The position numbers and the translations under genes were made by a program. A stretch of 50,741 nucleotides of DNA from positions 1 through 50,741 of the IMG/VR virus record IMGVR_UViG_3300025483_000018; one strand, 5' to 3'. This document shows, in pieces, positions 11,501 to 18,680 of the stretch. Position 1 is the stretch's first letter. Every line of letters begins with the position of its first letter. Source of the DNA: a virus. The notes beneath the pieces were generated by a model. That model ran no database searches, was not told the DNA's origin, and worked only from the letters and a program-made list of their open reading frames with translations.

Positions 11501-12888
11501 ATTCTCAGCAGATAATATTTACTGGTCTTGTAGATATTAATGGTGGTGGTCAAGCAGATACATTTAAGATAGAAGATTTAACTTCTGGTCGTGTTGTACT
11601 TGCAGGTACTGGTGGTGAAATTGAAGACAGTGCAAATCTAACTTTCAATGGTAGTACTTTAAATATAGTTGGTGATTTAGATGTAAGTGGCACTGCTACT
11701 ATTGCAACCATCGATGCTACCAGTGCAACCATTGATAATCTGACATTTACAAGTGGCACTGCAATCACATCTATTGATACTGATTTAGCATCTGTCTCAG
11801 CATCTGATGATACTCTTGCTTCTGCTAAGGCAATTAGGACTTATGTTGATGCTCAAGTAACCGCACAGGATCTTGACATTTCTGATGGCACTAATACTGG
11901 TGCAGTTGATCTTGACTCTCAATCATTAACAATTGCTGGTACTCCACTAGAAATTGAAACCTCTGTCTCTGGACAGACAATAACTGTTGGTTTAACCGAC
12001 AATATTTCTGTATCTGGTATAGTAACTTCTAATGCTGGTTTTGCTGGTACTACATTAACGATTGATGGCACTGGTTATGTTCTTAAACCTGGTGCTAGTG
12101 TAAATGATACGTCTCAACTGTATAACACGAATCTCTATGATTCTCTTGGACGACCAGTAACTACCATGACGGCTAATGCGATTCATTTCGCTGGTGTTGC
12201 CGATGGACTTACTGGAGAACCAGACATTCACGTTGGTATTGTAACTGCTGGCCAGGTAACTTCTAATGTTGGTTTTGCTGGTACTATATTAACGATTGAT
12301 GGCACTGGTTATGTTCTTAAACCTGGTGCTAGTGTAAATGATACGTCTCAACTTTACAATACAAATCTTTATGATTCTCTTGGACGACCAGTAACTACCA
12401 TGACGGCTAATGCGATTCATTTCGCTGGTGTTGCCGATGGACTTACTGGAACACCAGATATTGAGGTTGGTATTGTAACTGCTACTCATTTGCAAGTTAC
12501 TGGTGTATCTACATTTGCAAACACAGTAGTATCTAGTTCTATTGGATCACCAGTTTTCAATACTGATTATAGCAGTATAGGTTCTATTGAGTTTATTACA
12601 ACTGGTACTTCTCAAGTTGTTGGGCATATTTTAGATGGTAATGCATTCAGATCTGTTGAATATCTAATTCAAGCAGTTGATGGTGCTCAAATGCATCTTA
12701 CTAAGATTCTTGCTATACATGATGGTGCTGGTGTAGTGATGACGACCGAATATGGTACTGTCTTCAATAATGTTCCTCTTGCATCTTATGAAATGATTAT
12801 GAATGGGCCAAATGCTGAACTTTTGATAACTGCTACAACTCCCAATGTAACCACTTATAGGATTACATTTACTGCGATTGCAATTTGA
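5551..12888 (+). CDS. Giant repeat-rich tail fibre protein (2445 aa)
   Basis: One of the largest genes visible here. Residues 1-185 form an N-terminal domain that resembles the start of the 18681 protein (an LGYG/LGYA segment, an IW..(S/E)D.IP segment, then a W.FD..SG(L/I)L.F..LPNG strand and YIG.KG); I infer a virion-anchoring domain. Residues about 292-1430 are a long array of 41- or 47-residue units built on a conserved core that begins DGYTELD and ends VGVSTF, present 15 times, with related ELVVDGTSDLD units at the end. A DPAG-x-GDNTG module lies in the middle (about 630-745). Residues about 1466-1876 are a right-handed beta-helix module nearly shared with the upstream gene. Residues about 2158-2313 contain two 78-residue tandem copies. 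The fold is probably a trimeric fibre of stacked beta structure; this is inference. Some third-position mosaicism between repeats is described under findings. Confidence 0.88.
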   Translation: MSIIDSRKVDYLWKKLGYGKSKTDVNSIKNATNESIPSPLFLRGDLIWAQSDVIPSVIPSSSLEAVQVYPSTSPVESVIDITASPNRTWKTNSIDWIPPEIGDTYQVKVYVHTSGDAANAASNGTQLFAAGSGNNDEWFFDYQSGLLHFIGTNLPNGINFSGKSIYISGARYIGVKGVPAPGAAITFSSVGVGSNFSVTGFSTFTNTVDINNGAYIDNVQIGITGDNEIDTTTGNLIIDSFEGTVTVDDRLIVVGLSTFNSDVDFDSNVNIDSTLIVTGVSTFTGNIDANGDLDVDGYTELDTVNVSEKLNVVGVSTFGSDLDINANVDISGDLDVDGYTELDTVNVSEKLNVVGVSTFESDVDINANVDISADLDVDGYTELDTVNVSEKLNVVGVSTFGSDLDINANVDISGNLDVDGYTELDTVNVSEKLNVVGVSTFESDVDINASVNISTNLDLIGDLDVDGYTELDTVNVSEKLNVVGVSTFESNVDINASVDISSDLTVDGTTDIDELNVVGVSTFGSDVDINASVDISTNLDVVGDLDVDGYTELDTVNVSEKLNVVGVSTFGSDLDINASVNISTNLDVIGDLDVDGHTELDNVNVSENVLVVGVVTATSFQTGAEGSAIRVNSDSITGPSTITIDPAGIGDNTGLVIIAGDLQVDGTQTIINSTTLSVDDLNIMLADGAVNDAAADGGGFTVQSGDGNKTFQFEATGDNFGASEHINLATGKTLKIANTEVLRSDLLTVANAALSGVTTIGTTLDVNGDLDVDGYTELDTTNISETLNVVGLTTLGSNVDINADLDVDGTTELDGLNVDGTTTLDGTTIDGTLVVNGDIDLSGDIDVDGYTELDTVNVSEKLNVVGVSTFGSDVDINASVNISTNLDVIGDLDIDGYTELDTVNVSEKLNVVGVSTFGSDVDINASVDISGDLDVDGYTELDTVNVSEKLNVVGVSTFGSDVDINASVDISGDLDVVGDLDVDGYTELDTVNVSEKLNVVGVSTFGSDVDINASVNISTNLDVDGYTELDTVNVSEKLNVVGVSTFGSDLDINASVNISTNLDVVGDLDVDGYTELDTVNVSEKLNVVGVSTFESDVDINANVDISGELVVDGTSDLDHLNVVGLSTFASNVDINADLDVDGYTELDTVNVSEKLNVVGVSTFGSDVDINASVNISTNLDVDGYTELDTVNVSEKLNVVGVSTFGSDLDINASVNISTNLDVDGDTELDGLNVDGTTTLDGTTIDGTLVVNGDIDLSGDLDVDGYTELDTVNVSEKLNVVGVSTFASAVDINSDVDISGELVVDGTSDLDHLNVVGLSTFASNVDINASVDISGELVVDGTSDLDHLNVTGLSTFTSNVDINASVDISGELIVDGTSDLDELNVVGLSTFTSNVDINASVDISGELVVDGTSDLDHLNVTGIATISERLDVNGDLHDISGTISLDNVDVSGIVSATRFDGDLNALGNTYYVAATGSDSNSGDNINEPYLTIAKALTVATSGDIVYVGAGIFEETCPLTVPSGVTIRGAGLRATTIRPTDATKTNNIFLLSDVSTVEDFTIKGSYYNSTDDTGYSFSYASGITIATRSPYIQRVTVLNRGSVVTSDDPYGFDTADSPPTSYTAGRGAKVDGSVITSSSIEAGMLFNEVTFFTPNQKGVILTNGARAEYLNCFHYFASQAICGVAGTTGIGGNANTKLRFSNPNVTPSANDIVKLFNGGGVGIATGQIVTYSSDYATISGLGTGTFTSVGTGTTQDIRFFQADGTTQTGVADSILLADYTMFGAEMRSVGCAVEYGTQGVVADGNGVKLRMFATNFNHVGSGKDFSNDTTLTIQANEVVELNSGTVSYVSIDQSGDFRVGDSLFIDQETGNVSFAATSYSLDVTGTIDVTDGTDTSTLTPTSITVGGLQLASNQLSSLSGDITIDPSGSSKTIVQGNLDVNGTLNASVVNIDAIQRGDTSISIADTGTDGTIIFYTENNEAFRANNSQQIIFTGLVDINGGGQADTFKIEDLTSGRVVLAGTGGEIEDSANLTFNGSTLNIVGDLDVSGTATIATIDATSATIDNLTFTSGTAITSIDTDLASVSASDDTLASAKAIRTYVDAQVTAQDLDISDGTNTGAVDLDSQSLTIAGTPLEIETSVSGQTITVGLTDNISVSGIVTSNAGFAGTTLTIDGTGYVLKPGASVNDTSQLYNTNLYDSLGRPVTTMTANAIHFAGVADGLTGEPDIHVGIVTAGQVTSNVGFAGTILTIDGTGYVLKPGASVNDTSQLYNTNLYDSLGRPVTTMTANAIHFAGVADGLTGTPDIEVGIVTATHLQVTGVSTFANTVVSSSIGSPVFNTDYSSIGSIEFITTGTSQVVGHILDGNAFRSVEYLIQAVDGAQMHLTKILAIHDGAGVVMTTEYGTVFNNVPLASYEMIMNGPNAELLITATTPNVTTYRITFTAIAI
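6424..9835 (+). repeat. Coding tandem repeat array, 123/141-nt units, 15 conserved cores
   Basis: Units of 41 residues alternate with 47-residue versions that carry an extra NLDVIG or NLDVVG hexad. The 23-residue core starting DGYTELD recurs 15 times almost without amino-acid change (one copy has DIDG for DVDG before it). Copies differ at synonymous positions; for example VGVST is written several ways. The array is interrupted at about 7375-7860 by a non-repetitive DPAG-x-GDNTG module. The last four units use a related ELVVDGTSDLDHLNV core. Confidence 0.9.
12022..12489 (+). repeat. 234-nt direct tandem duplication inside the fibre gene
   Basis: Two adjacent 234-base copies (12022-12255 and 12256-12489) encode nearly identical 78-residue segments with the motifs TIDGTGYVLKPGASVND and NAIHFAGVADGLTG. 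Differences are few and partly clustered, for example the codons for Leu-Tyr-Asn-Thr are all changed synonymously between the copies. The period is a multiple of three, so the frame is kept. Confidence 0.9.
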
Positions 12889-12894
12889 TAAATA
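12887..12894 (+). promoter_or_regulatory. T4-late-type promoter box (GATAAATA)
   Basis: GATAAATA overlaps the stop codon of the upstream fibre gene and lies about 31 bases before the TTG start of the next. It matches the NATAAATA form of the T4 late -10 element known from cyanomyoviruses. No -35 element is expected for late promoters. In an AT-rich genome single matches can be chance, but most structural transcription units here carry one. Confidence 0.5.
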
Positions 12895-12925
12895 TAGTAT
12901 AGAGAACCATAGGGGATAGTGAACC

Positions 12926-15900
12926 TTGGCACAGCAGAACTTTAGAGTAAAGCGCGGACTAGAAGTTGGTCTTGGAGCAACCGTTCTATCCGCAACTTTC
13001 GACGGTAAGATAGGAATAAGACAGGCAAACCCAACTGCTGCTTTAGATGTAAATGGTAATACTGAACTAGATCATCTTAATGTTAGTGGTATCACTACAT
13101 TTAATGGAGATGTAAAACTATCTGGTGCTAGTACTGATCTGGATGTTAGTGGAACTATTAGAACACCAAATCTTCATAGTAATGGAACTTCATTAACAAT
13201 TCGTGGTGGTGGTAATACTTCAGGATTTCCAGAAATTTCACTACCAAATAGCACTAATGGTAGCATTAATATCCTAGGAAAAAGTGGTGCTTCTAATCAA
13301 ATTACTCTTGATACTAGAGGTTCTGGTAATTTACTGTTAAAACATAATACAGTTACAAAAGCAACAATTGATTCTAATGGTATTGATATTGTTGGAATTA
13401 CAGAGACTGATGATTTAAAGGTAACAGGTGTATCAACATTTACTAGTAATATTGATGCTACTCATATTAGTATTACTGGTGTAGGTACGTTTCCGACATT
13501 GGATACTACCAATGGAACGATTAATTATCTGACATCTATTAATACTGATATTTCAGGTATTGGTTCTATTACTACACTGCAGGCAACAACTGCTGCAATT
13601 GGTACTATTGATGTTACAACACTAACTGCTAATACATTATCTGGTGATCTAACAGGTGGTGTAACTGGTAATGTTACTGGTAATTCAGATACTGCAACTA
13701 CTTTACAAACTTCTAGAGATTTTTCTGTAAGTGGTGATGTTGCTACTGCATCTGCCATAAGTTTTGATGGGTCATCTGATGTAGATCTTGCAGTAACACT
13801 TTCAAGTACTTTCAGTGCCAATACTACAGGAAGTATACAAGCATCGGAATTTGGTACTGGGGCAGTAGGTTCTGCCATTAGAATTACTTCTAATACTATT
13901 TCTGGTCCTGCAACAATGACACTTGACCCTGCAGGGGTAGGTGATAATACAGGTAAGGTTGTTATTGCCGGTGACTTGCAGATTGATGGTACAACGACCA
14001 CGGTTAACTCAACCACTATCACAGTGGATGATAAAAACCTCGTTTTAGGTTCTGGTGCTGCTGATGATGCTGCTGCCAGTGGTGGTGGTATTACAATTGA
14101 ATCTGGTGATGGTAATAAGACATTTGAATGGATAGATTCTACAGATTCTTGGACATCTTCCGAGAATTTAGATATTAAAAATGGAAAAACTTATAAGATT
14201 AATGGTGTTGATATTTTATCAGCAACGATACTTGGATCTTCAGTTATTACTTCTTCTCTAACTTCTGTTGGAACTCTTGGTAGCCTTAATGTTACTGGAA
14301 ATGTAACTGCTGGTAGTTTTACTGGACCTCTTACTGGTAATGTAATAGGCGATGTAACAGGTAATGTAACAGGCAATCTTGTTGGTATTGCTGATGAAGC
14401 TGTAACGTTACAAAGTTCTAGAAATTTCAGTATAACTGGTGACGTAACCGCAGTTGCTGTGGGTTTTGATGGGTCATCTGCAGTAAATCTAAGTGCTTCG
14501 TTATCAAGTACTTTCAGTGCCAATACTACAGGAAGTATACAAGCATCTTCATTTACTAAAACTAGTGGTACTTCTTCTCAGTTTTTGAAAGCAGACGGAT
14601 CTTCAGATAATACAGCATATATTGACCTTGCAGATTTAAGTGTTACAAGTAATGCTGCTGGTACTGCTTCATTGTCTTATGACAATTCTACCGGTGCTTT
14701 TACATATACACCACCAGACCTTAGTTCATACATTGACCTTACAGATTTAAGTGTCACTAGTAATGCTGCTGGCACTGCTTCATTGTCTTATGACAATTCT
14801 ACAGGTGCCTTTACTTATACACCACCAGACCTTAGTTCTTATATCGACCTTACAGATCTTTCTGTTACAAGTAATGCTGCTGGTACTGCTTCATTATCTT
14901 ACAATAATTCTACTGGTGCTTTCACATATACTCCACCAGACCTTAGTTCTTATATCGACCTTACAGATCTTTCTGTTACAAGTAATGCTGCTGGTACTGC
15001 TGCACTGACCTATGATAATTCTACCGGTGCTTTTACTTATACACCACCAGACCTTAGTTCTTACATTGATCTTACAGATCTTTCTGTCACTAGTAATGCT
15101 GTTGGCACTGCTGCACTGACCTATGATAATTCTACCGGTGCTTTCACATATACACCACCAGACCTTAGTTCTTATATCGACCTTACAGATTTAAGTGTCA
15201 CTAGTAATGCTGCTGGTACTGCTTCATTATCTTACAATAATTCTACAGGTGCCTTTACTTATACACCACCAGACCTTAGTTCCTACATTGACCTTGCAGA
15301 TTTAAGTGTCACTAGTAATGCTGCTGGTACTGCTGCACTGACCTATGATAATTCTACCGGTGCTTTCACATATACTCCACCAGATCTTAGTTCTTACTTA
15401 ACATCATACACAGAGACAGACACTCTCGATAGTGTAACAGGTAGAACTAATGGAAATACAACTACCAATTCTATAATCGTTGGTGGTGATGGTAGTGCAA
15501 GTGGTATAACTCTTTCTGATGGTAAAATTGATATTAGAACGAGTACTGGTAATGTTGCTGCAATTGATTTCTATTGTGAATCTAGTAATGCACATTACAC
15601 TAGAATTCAATCAGCAGCTCATTCTGCGTATAGTGGCAATGCAACAGTAACACTTCCAAGTTCAACTGGTACACTCCTTCTTACTAATGGTGATGGTTCT
15701 AATCTAACGAATATTGTTACCACACTTACCGGTGGTACTGGTATTACTGTATCTGCTAGTACTGGATCAGTAACAATTAATGGATTGGAGTTATCAGATA
15801 TTTCTGTTGGGACACCATCAGCAGCATCTGGTTCTGGTTCTTTGTCTTATGACAATTCTACCGGTGCTTTTACATATACACCACCAGACCTTAGTTCTTA

Positions 15901-18610
15901 CTTAACAACATATACAGAGACACAAACATTAGATGATGTTTTAACTCTTGGGGCAACAACCTCACAAGATATTACATCAACAGGTAAGATACTATACTCT
16001 AATGTATACAGTGCAATTGTAGATCTACCAAGTGCATCAACATATCATGGTATGTTTGCTCATGTTCATGGCACTGGTAAAGGATACTTTGCTCATTCTG
16101 GAAATTGGATACAACTATTAGATGTAGGATCATCAATTGATAGTTTAACTGATGTAGATACCTCCACTGTTGCACCAACAGATGGACAGTCTCTTGTTTG
16201 GGATAGTACAACTAGTAAGTGGGAACCTGGTACAATTGCTGCATCAAGTACTGGTATTACCGTCAAGCAAGTTCAAGGTAGTGGTGGAACAGTAGACGTT
16301 ACTGCTACAAGCATCACTGAACTTCAGTTTGATAAAAATACTGGTTTCAATGTCACTGATCTAGGTAGTGGTGCTGCTTTTGTTGATTTTGGTAGTGCAT
16401 TTAAAACTTGGTATATTGATGGTCAGACTACTCTGGTTGCATCTGGTGAAGATGAGATTGAATTGATTGCAGGAACAAATATTCAACTTGCAACTACATT
16501 AACTCATACTGGATCTACAACTAAGGCAATCACTATTAGTGCATCTGGTGGTGGTGCAACTGCATTCACTGGTTTAAGTGATACCCCGGCATCTATGGGC
16601 ACAGCTGGTCAGTATCTTGCAGTAAACTCTGGTGGTACTGCACTTGAATTCGTTGCCGCACCTTCTGGTGGTGGAACATCTCTCACTGTTCAGACAAGAA
16701 ATGGATCTGCCGGTGCAGAAGGTGGTGAAGCTACTTCGATCTCAAAACTAACATTCAATAGTGCTTCTGGTTTCTCGGTATCTAATCCAAATACAGGTGA
16801 AGCATTTATTAGTTTGGGTTCTGCTTTTGCACCATGGTCTGTTGATGGACAAACAACTCTGACACCAGAAGGTGAAGAAGAAGTTGAATTTATTGCTGGT
16901 AGTGGTATCACTATTACTACAAACAATTCAGCAACACCAAAGTCTATAACATTTACTTCTTCTGGTGGTGGAGGTGGTGGTGGTGCTTCTTCCATAGATG
17001 ATCTTACTGACGTAGATACAACTACTACAGCACCATCTAGTGGTCAGGTTCTTAAGTGGAATGGTACTAATTGGATACCAGCAAGTGACTCTACCGGTTC
17101 TGGAGGAGGCGGTGGAGGTGGTGGAGATGGTACCGCATCCTTGGGTCAGAACAGTCGTCTAAGTTATGATGGTGGTCTATTAACACTGACAACATCGACT
17201 CAAATTAATGATGCTATTGATCAAATAAACGGGATCATGGTTAAGTTAGCACCACCAACACCACCACCACTGTCCACTAAAACTATGAGTATTAATGGTA
17301 CTTATTCTGCTATAAAATCTGGTACTCACGAACTTCTTTCTGTCGTTACTGATCAGTTAAGTCCTGAAACAAGTGTTGTTTCTAACTTCTATGATGGTGC
17401 TCAAGGTACATTATCATTTACAGTTAATAGTGTAGCTGATGGTTCGATTGCATTATCAGAAGGAGTTGGTACTGAGGGTAACACAGGAAGTGATGGTGGT
17501 TTGACGATTACCACAGATACTGATCCATATGCTGGTCAACAGGGTAAAGAATTCTTCTGGGAACAATTATCAGCAAAAGTTAAATCAACCAGTGATCTTA
17601 CTGCTGGTGAAACTCATAACTATACTATGAGTCATAGTATTACTGGTGATGCATCTCTTGATTTCTTTATCGATCAACTAAACACTGGGGCAAATCTTTC
17701 TGTTAGTGGGGAGTCGGTCGATACAACTCAAGCAACTACAGATAAGGGATTTATTAGTGGAGTACCTACATTTACTTACAACTCATATGTTGATGTAAGC
17801 TGCACTGTTAATGGCGCCGTTACCAAAGCTTATAACTCTACCAAGATTTGTGCCATGACTGGTAGTGTGGTTAGTACTAAAAATGTATCACCAGAAGCAG
17901 ATACTTATAGTGAAGGTGATGCAATAACAATCACTAATGAATCTGTTACTATTGGTAATAATAAGTTTAGTGATGGTGATTTTGATATTACTTTAAAGGG
18001 TTTTAACTCAAAAGGTGACGCAGGTAGTCCTACAACTCTTACTGTTCCTGGTAGAGTTGATACTAAATCAGATGAAACTTCACGAATAACTTCTGGTTCT
18101 GGTCAATATCCAACAACTGGATATGGGGATTCATATGATTCTACTCAATTACTCAGCGCTAATGAAGAACTTCAACTGATAAACGGAAAGTATGAATATC
18201 CTTCAACAGATTACAGTAGTAATGCATTAGTTGGTCCAGATTACTCATCTCTAACAGGAACAAGATGGGTGACATTTGCGCCTGGGACTGCAAGCTCTGC
18301 ATTGGATGGTGTAGTTACTATTAATGCTACTGGATTGACTGCAAATGCATTAAATGCTACCGTAACAGACGGTATAGATATGTACCTGAAAATTGAAGGT
18401 TCCACTGGATGGTTTAATATTAATGAGGGTCCTAACTATTCTTCTGGCACCCTGTCTGCTGATGGAGATAAACCTCTACTTTATGGTGGTTCAGATAAAA
18501 GTACAAAATCTTTAGCTTGGGGAACAGTTCCATTAAGTGGACAAGTATATGTTAGACTGGGATTGCCAGCGGGGTCTAATATTAAGATTACAGGTGTAAC
18601 TTTTAGTTAA
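12926..18610 (+). CDS. Tail fibre protein with 37-residue tandem repeats (1894 aa)
   Basis: The start is a TTG; an AGGGG ribosome-binding sequence at 12911-12915 and the N-terminus MAQQNFRVKRGLEVG, a typical opening for cyanophage tail-fibre proteins, support it. Near the N-terminus is an LDVNG.TELDHLNVSG segment like the repeats of the upstream fibre gene. A DPAGVGDNTG module follows at about residues 318-435. Seven tandem 37-residue repeats occupy residues 565-823 (core DLSVTSNA then TGAFTYTPPDLSS), with a diverged eighth copy near 15790-15900. The segment DSLTDVD..TVAPTDGQ.LVWD and its later copy are typical phage fibre motifs. Two glycine runs (near 16966-16986 and 17101-17127) look like flexible linkers before the C-terminal domain, which resembles the end of the first fibre gene in the window. 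It probably acts in host recognition; the receptor is unknown. Confidence 0.87.
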   Translation: MAQQNFRVKRGLEVGLGATVLSATFDGKIGIRQANPTAALDVNGNTELDHLNVSGITTFNGDVKLSGASTDLDVSGTIRTPNLHSNGTSLTIRGGGNTSGFPEISLPNSTNGSINILGKSGASNQITLDTRGSGNLLLKHNTVTKATIDSNGIDIVGITETDDLKVTGVSTFTSNIDATHISITGVGTFPTLDTTNGTINYLTSINTDISGIGSITTLQATTAAIGTIDVTTLTANTLSGDLTGGVTGNVTGNSDTATTLQTSRDFSVSGDVATASAISFDGSSDVDLAVTLSSTFSANTTGSIQASEFGTGAVGSAIRITSNTISGPATMTLDPAGVGDNTGKVVIAGDLQIDGTTTTVNSTTITVDDKNLVLGSGAADDAAASGGGITIESGDGNKTFEWIDSTDSWTSSENLDIKNGKTYKINGVDILSATILGSSVITSSLTSVGTLGSLNVTGNVTAGSFTGPLTGNVIGDVTGNVTGNLVGIADEAVTLQSSRNFSITGDVTAVAVGFDGSSAVNLSASLSSTFSANTTGSIQASSFTKTSGTSSQFLKADGSSDNTAYIDLADLSVTSNAAGTASLSYDNSTGAFTYTPPDLSSYIDLTDLSVTSNAAGTASLSYDNSTGAFTYTPPDLSSYIDLTDLSVTSNAAGTASLSYNNSTGAFTYTPPDLSSYIDLTDLSVTSNAAGTAALTYDNSTGAFTYTPPDLSSYIDLTDLSVTSNAVGTAALTYDNSTGAFTYTPPDLSSYIDLTDLSVTSNAAGTASLSYNNSTGAFTYTPPDLSSYIDLADLSVTSNAAGTAALTYDNSTGAFTYTPPDLSSYLTSYTETDTLDSVTGRTNGNTTTNSIIVGGDGSASGITLSDGKIDIRTSTGNVAAIDFYCESSNAHYTRIQSAAHSAYSGNATVTLPSSTGTLLLTNGDGSNLTNIVTTLTGGTGITVSASTGSVTINGLELSDISVGTPSAASGSGSLSYDNSTGAFTYTPPDLSSYLTTYTETQTLDDVLTLGATTSQDITSTGKILYSNVYSAIVDLPSASTYHGMFAHVHGTGKGYFAHSGNWIQLLDVGSSIDSLTDVDTSTVAPTDGQSLVWDSTTSKWEPGTIAASSTGITVKQVQGSGGTVDVTATSITELQFDKNTGFNVTDLGSGAAFVDFGSAFKTWYIDGQTTLVASGEDEIELIAGTNIQLATTLTHTGSTTKAITISASGGGATAFTGLSDTPASMGTAGQYLAVNSGGTALEFVAAPSGGGTSLTVQTRNGSAGAEGGEATSISKLTFNSASGFSVSNPNTGEAFISLGSAFAPWSVDGQTTLTPEGEEEVEFIAGSGITITTNNSATPKSITFTSSGGGGGGGASSIDDLTDVDTTTTAPSSGQVLKWNGTNWIPASDSTGSGGGGGGGGDGTASLGQNSRLSYDGGLLTLTTSTQINDAIDQINGIMVKLAPPTPPPLSTKTMSINGTYSAIKSGTHELLSVVTDQLSPETSVVSNFYDGAQGTLSFTVNSVADGSIALSEGVGTEGNTGSDGGLTITTDTDPYAGQQGKEFFWEQLSAKVKSTSDLTAGETHNYTMSHSITGDASLDFFIDQLNTGANLSVSGESVDTTQATTDKGFISGVPTFTYNSYVDVSCTVNGAVTKAYNSTKICAMTGSVVSTKNVSPEADTYSEGDAITITNESVTIGNNKFSDGDFDITLKGFNSKGDAGSPTTLTVPGRVDTKSDETSRITSGSGQYPTTGYGDSYDSTQLLSANEELQLINGKYEYPSTDYSSNALVGPDYSSLTGTRWVTFAPGTASSALDGVVTINATGLTANALNATVTDGIDMYLKIEGSTGWFNINEGPNYSSGTLSADGDKPLLYGGSDKSTKSLAWGTVPLSGQVYVRLGLPAGSNIKITGVTFS
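14618..15394 (+). repeat. Seven 111-nt coding tandem repeats
   Basis: Seven consecutive units of exactly 37 codons, each running from YIDL(T/A)DLSV to PPDLSS. Amino-acid variation is confined to a few positions (S/A, D/N, A/V, S/T), and the variants SLSYDN, SLSYNN and ALTYDN occur in shuffled order. An eighth, shorter and diverged copy follows at about 15790-15900. Confidence 0.92.
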
Positions 18611-18618
18611 TTATGAAT

Positions 18619-18626
18619 TATAAATA
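18619..18626 (+). promoter_or_regulatory. T4-late-type promoter box (TATAAATA, perfect consensus)
   Basis: A perfect T4 late -10 octamer lies in the 70-base gap between the fibre gene and the 18681 gene, 54 bases before its ATG. It is the best late-promoter match seen in the window and probably starts the transcript for the short fibre protein and the two collagen-like genes. Confidence 0.65.
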
Positions 18627-18680
18627 TCTAAAAAGTACTCATTATATTTTTAACAATATCAATACCGGGGGATTTTAAGT

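Noticed and set aside
12022-12489. Insertion sequence or mobile element at the 234-base duplication
   Set aside because: No transposase, terminal inverted repeats or target duplication; the copies are in frame and part of the fibre.
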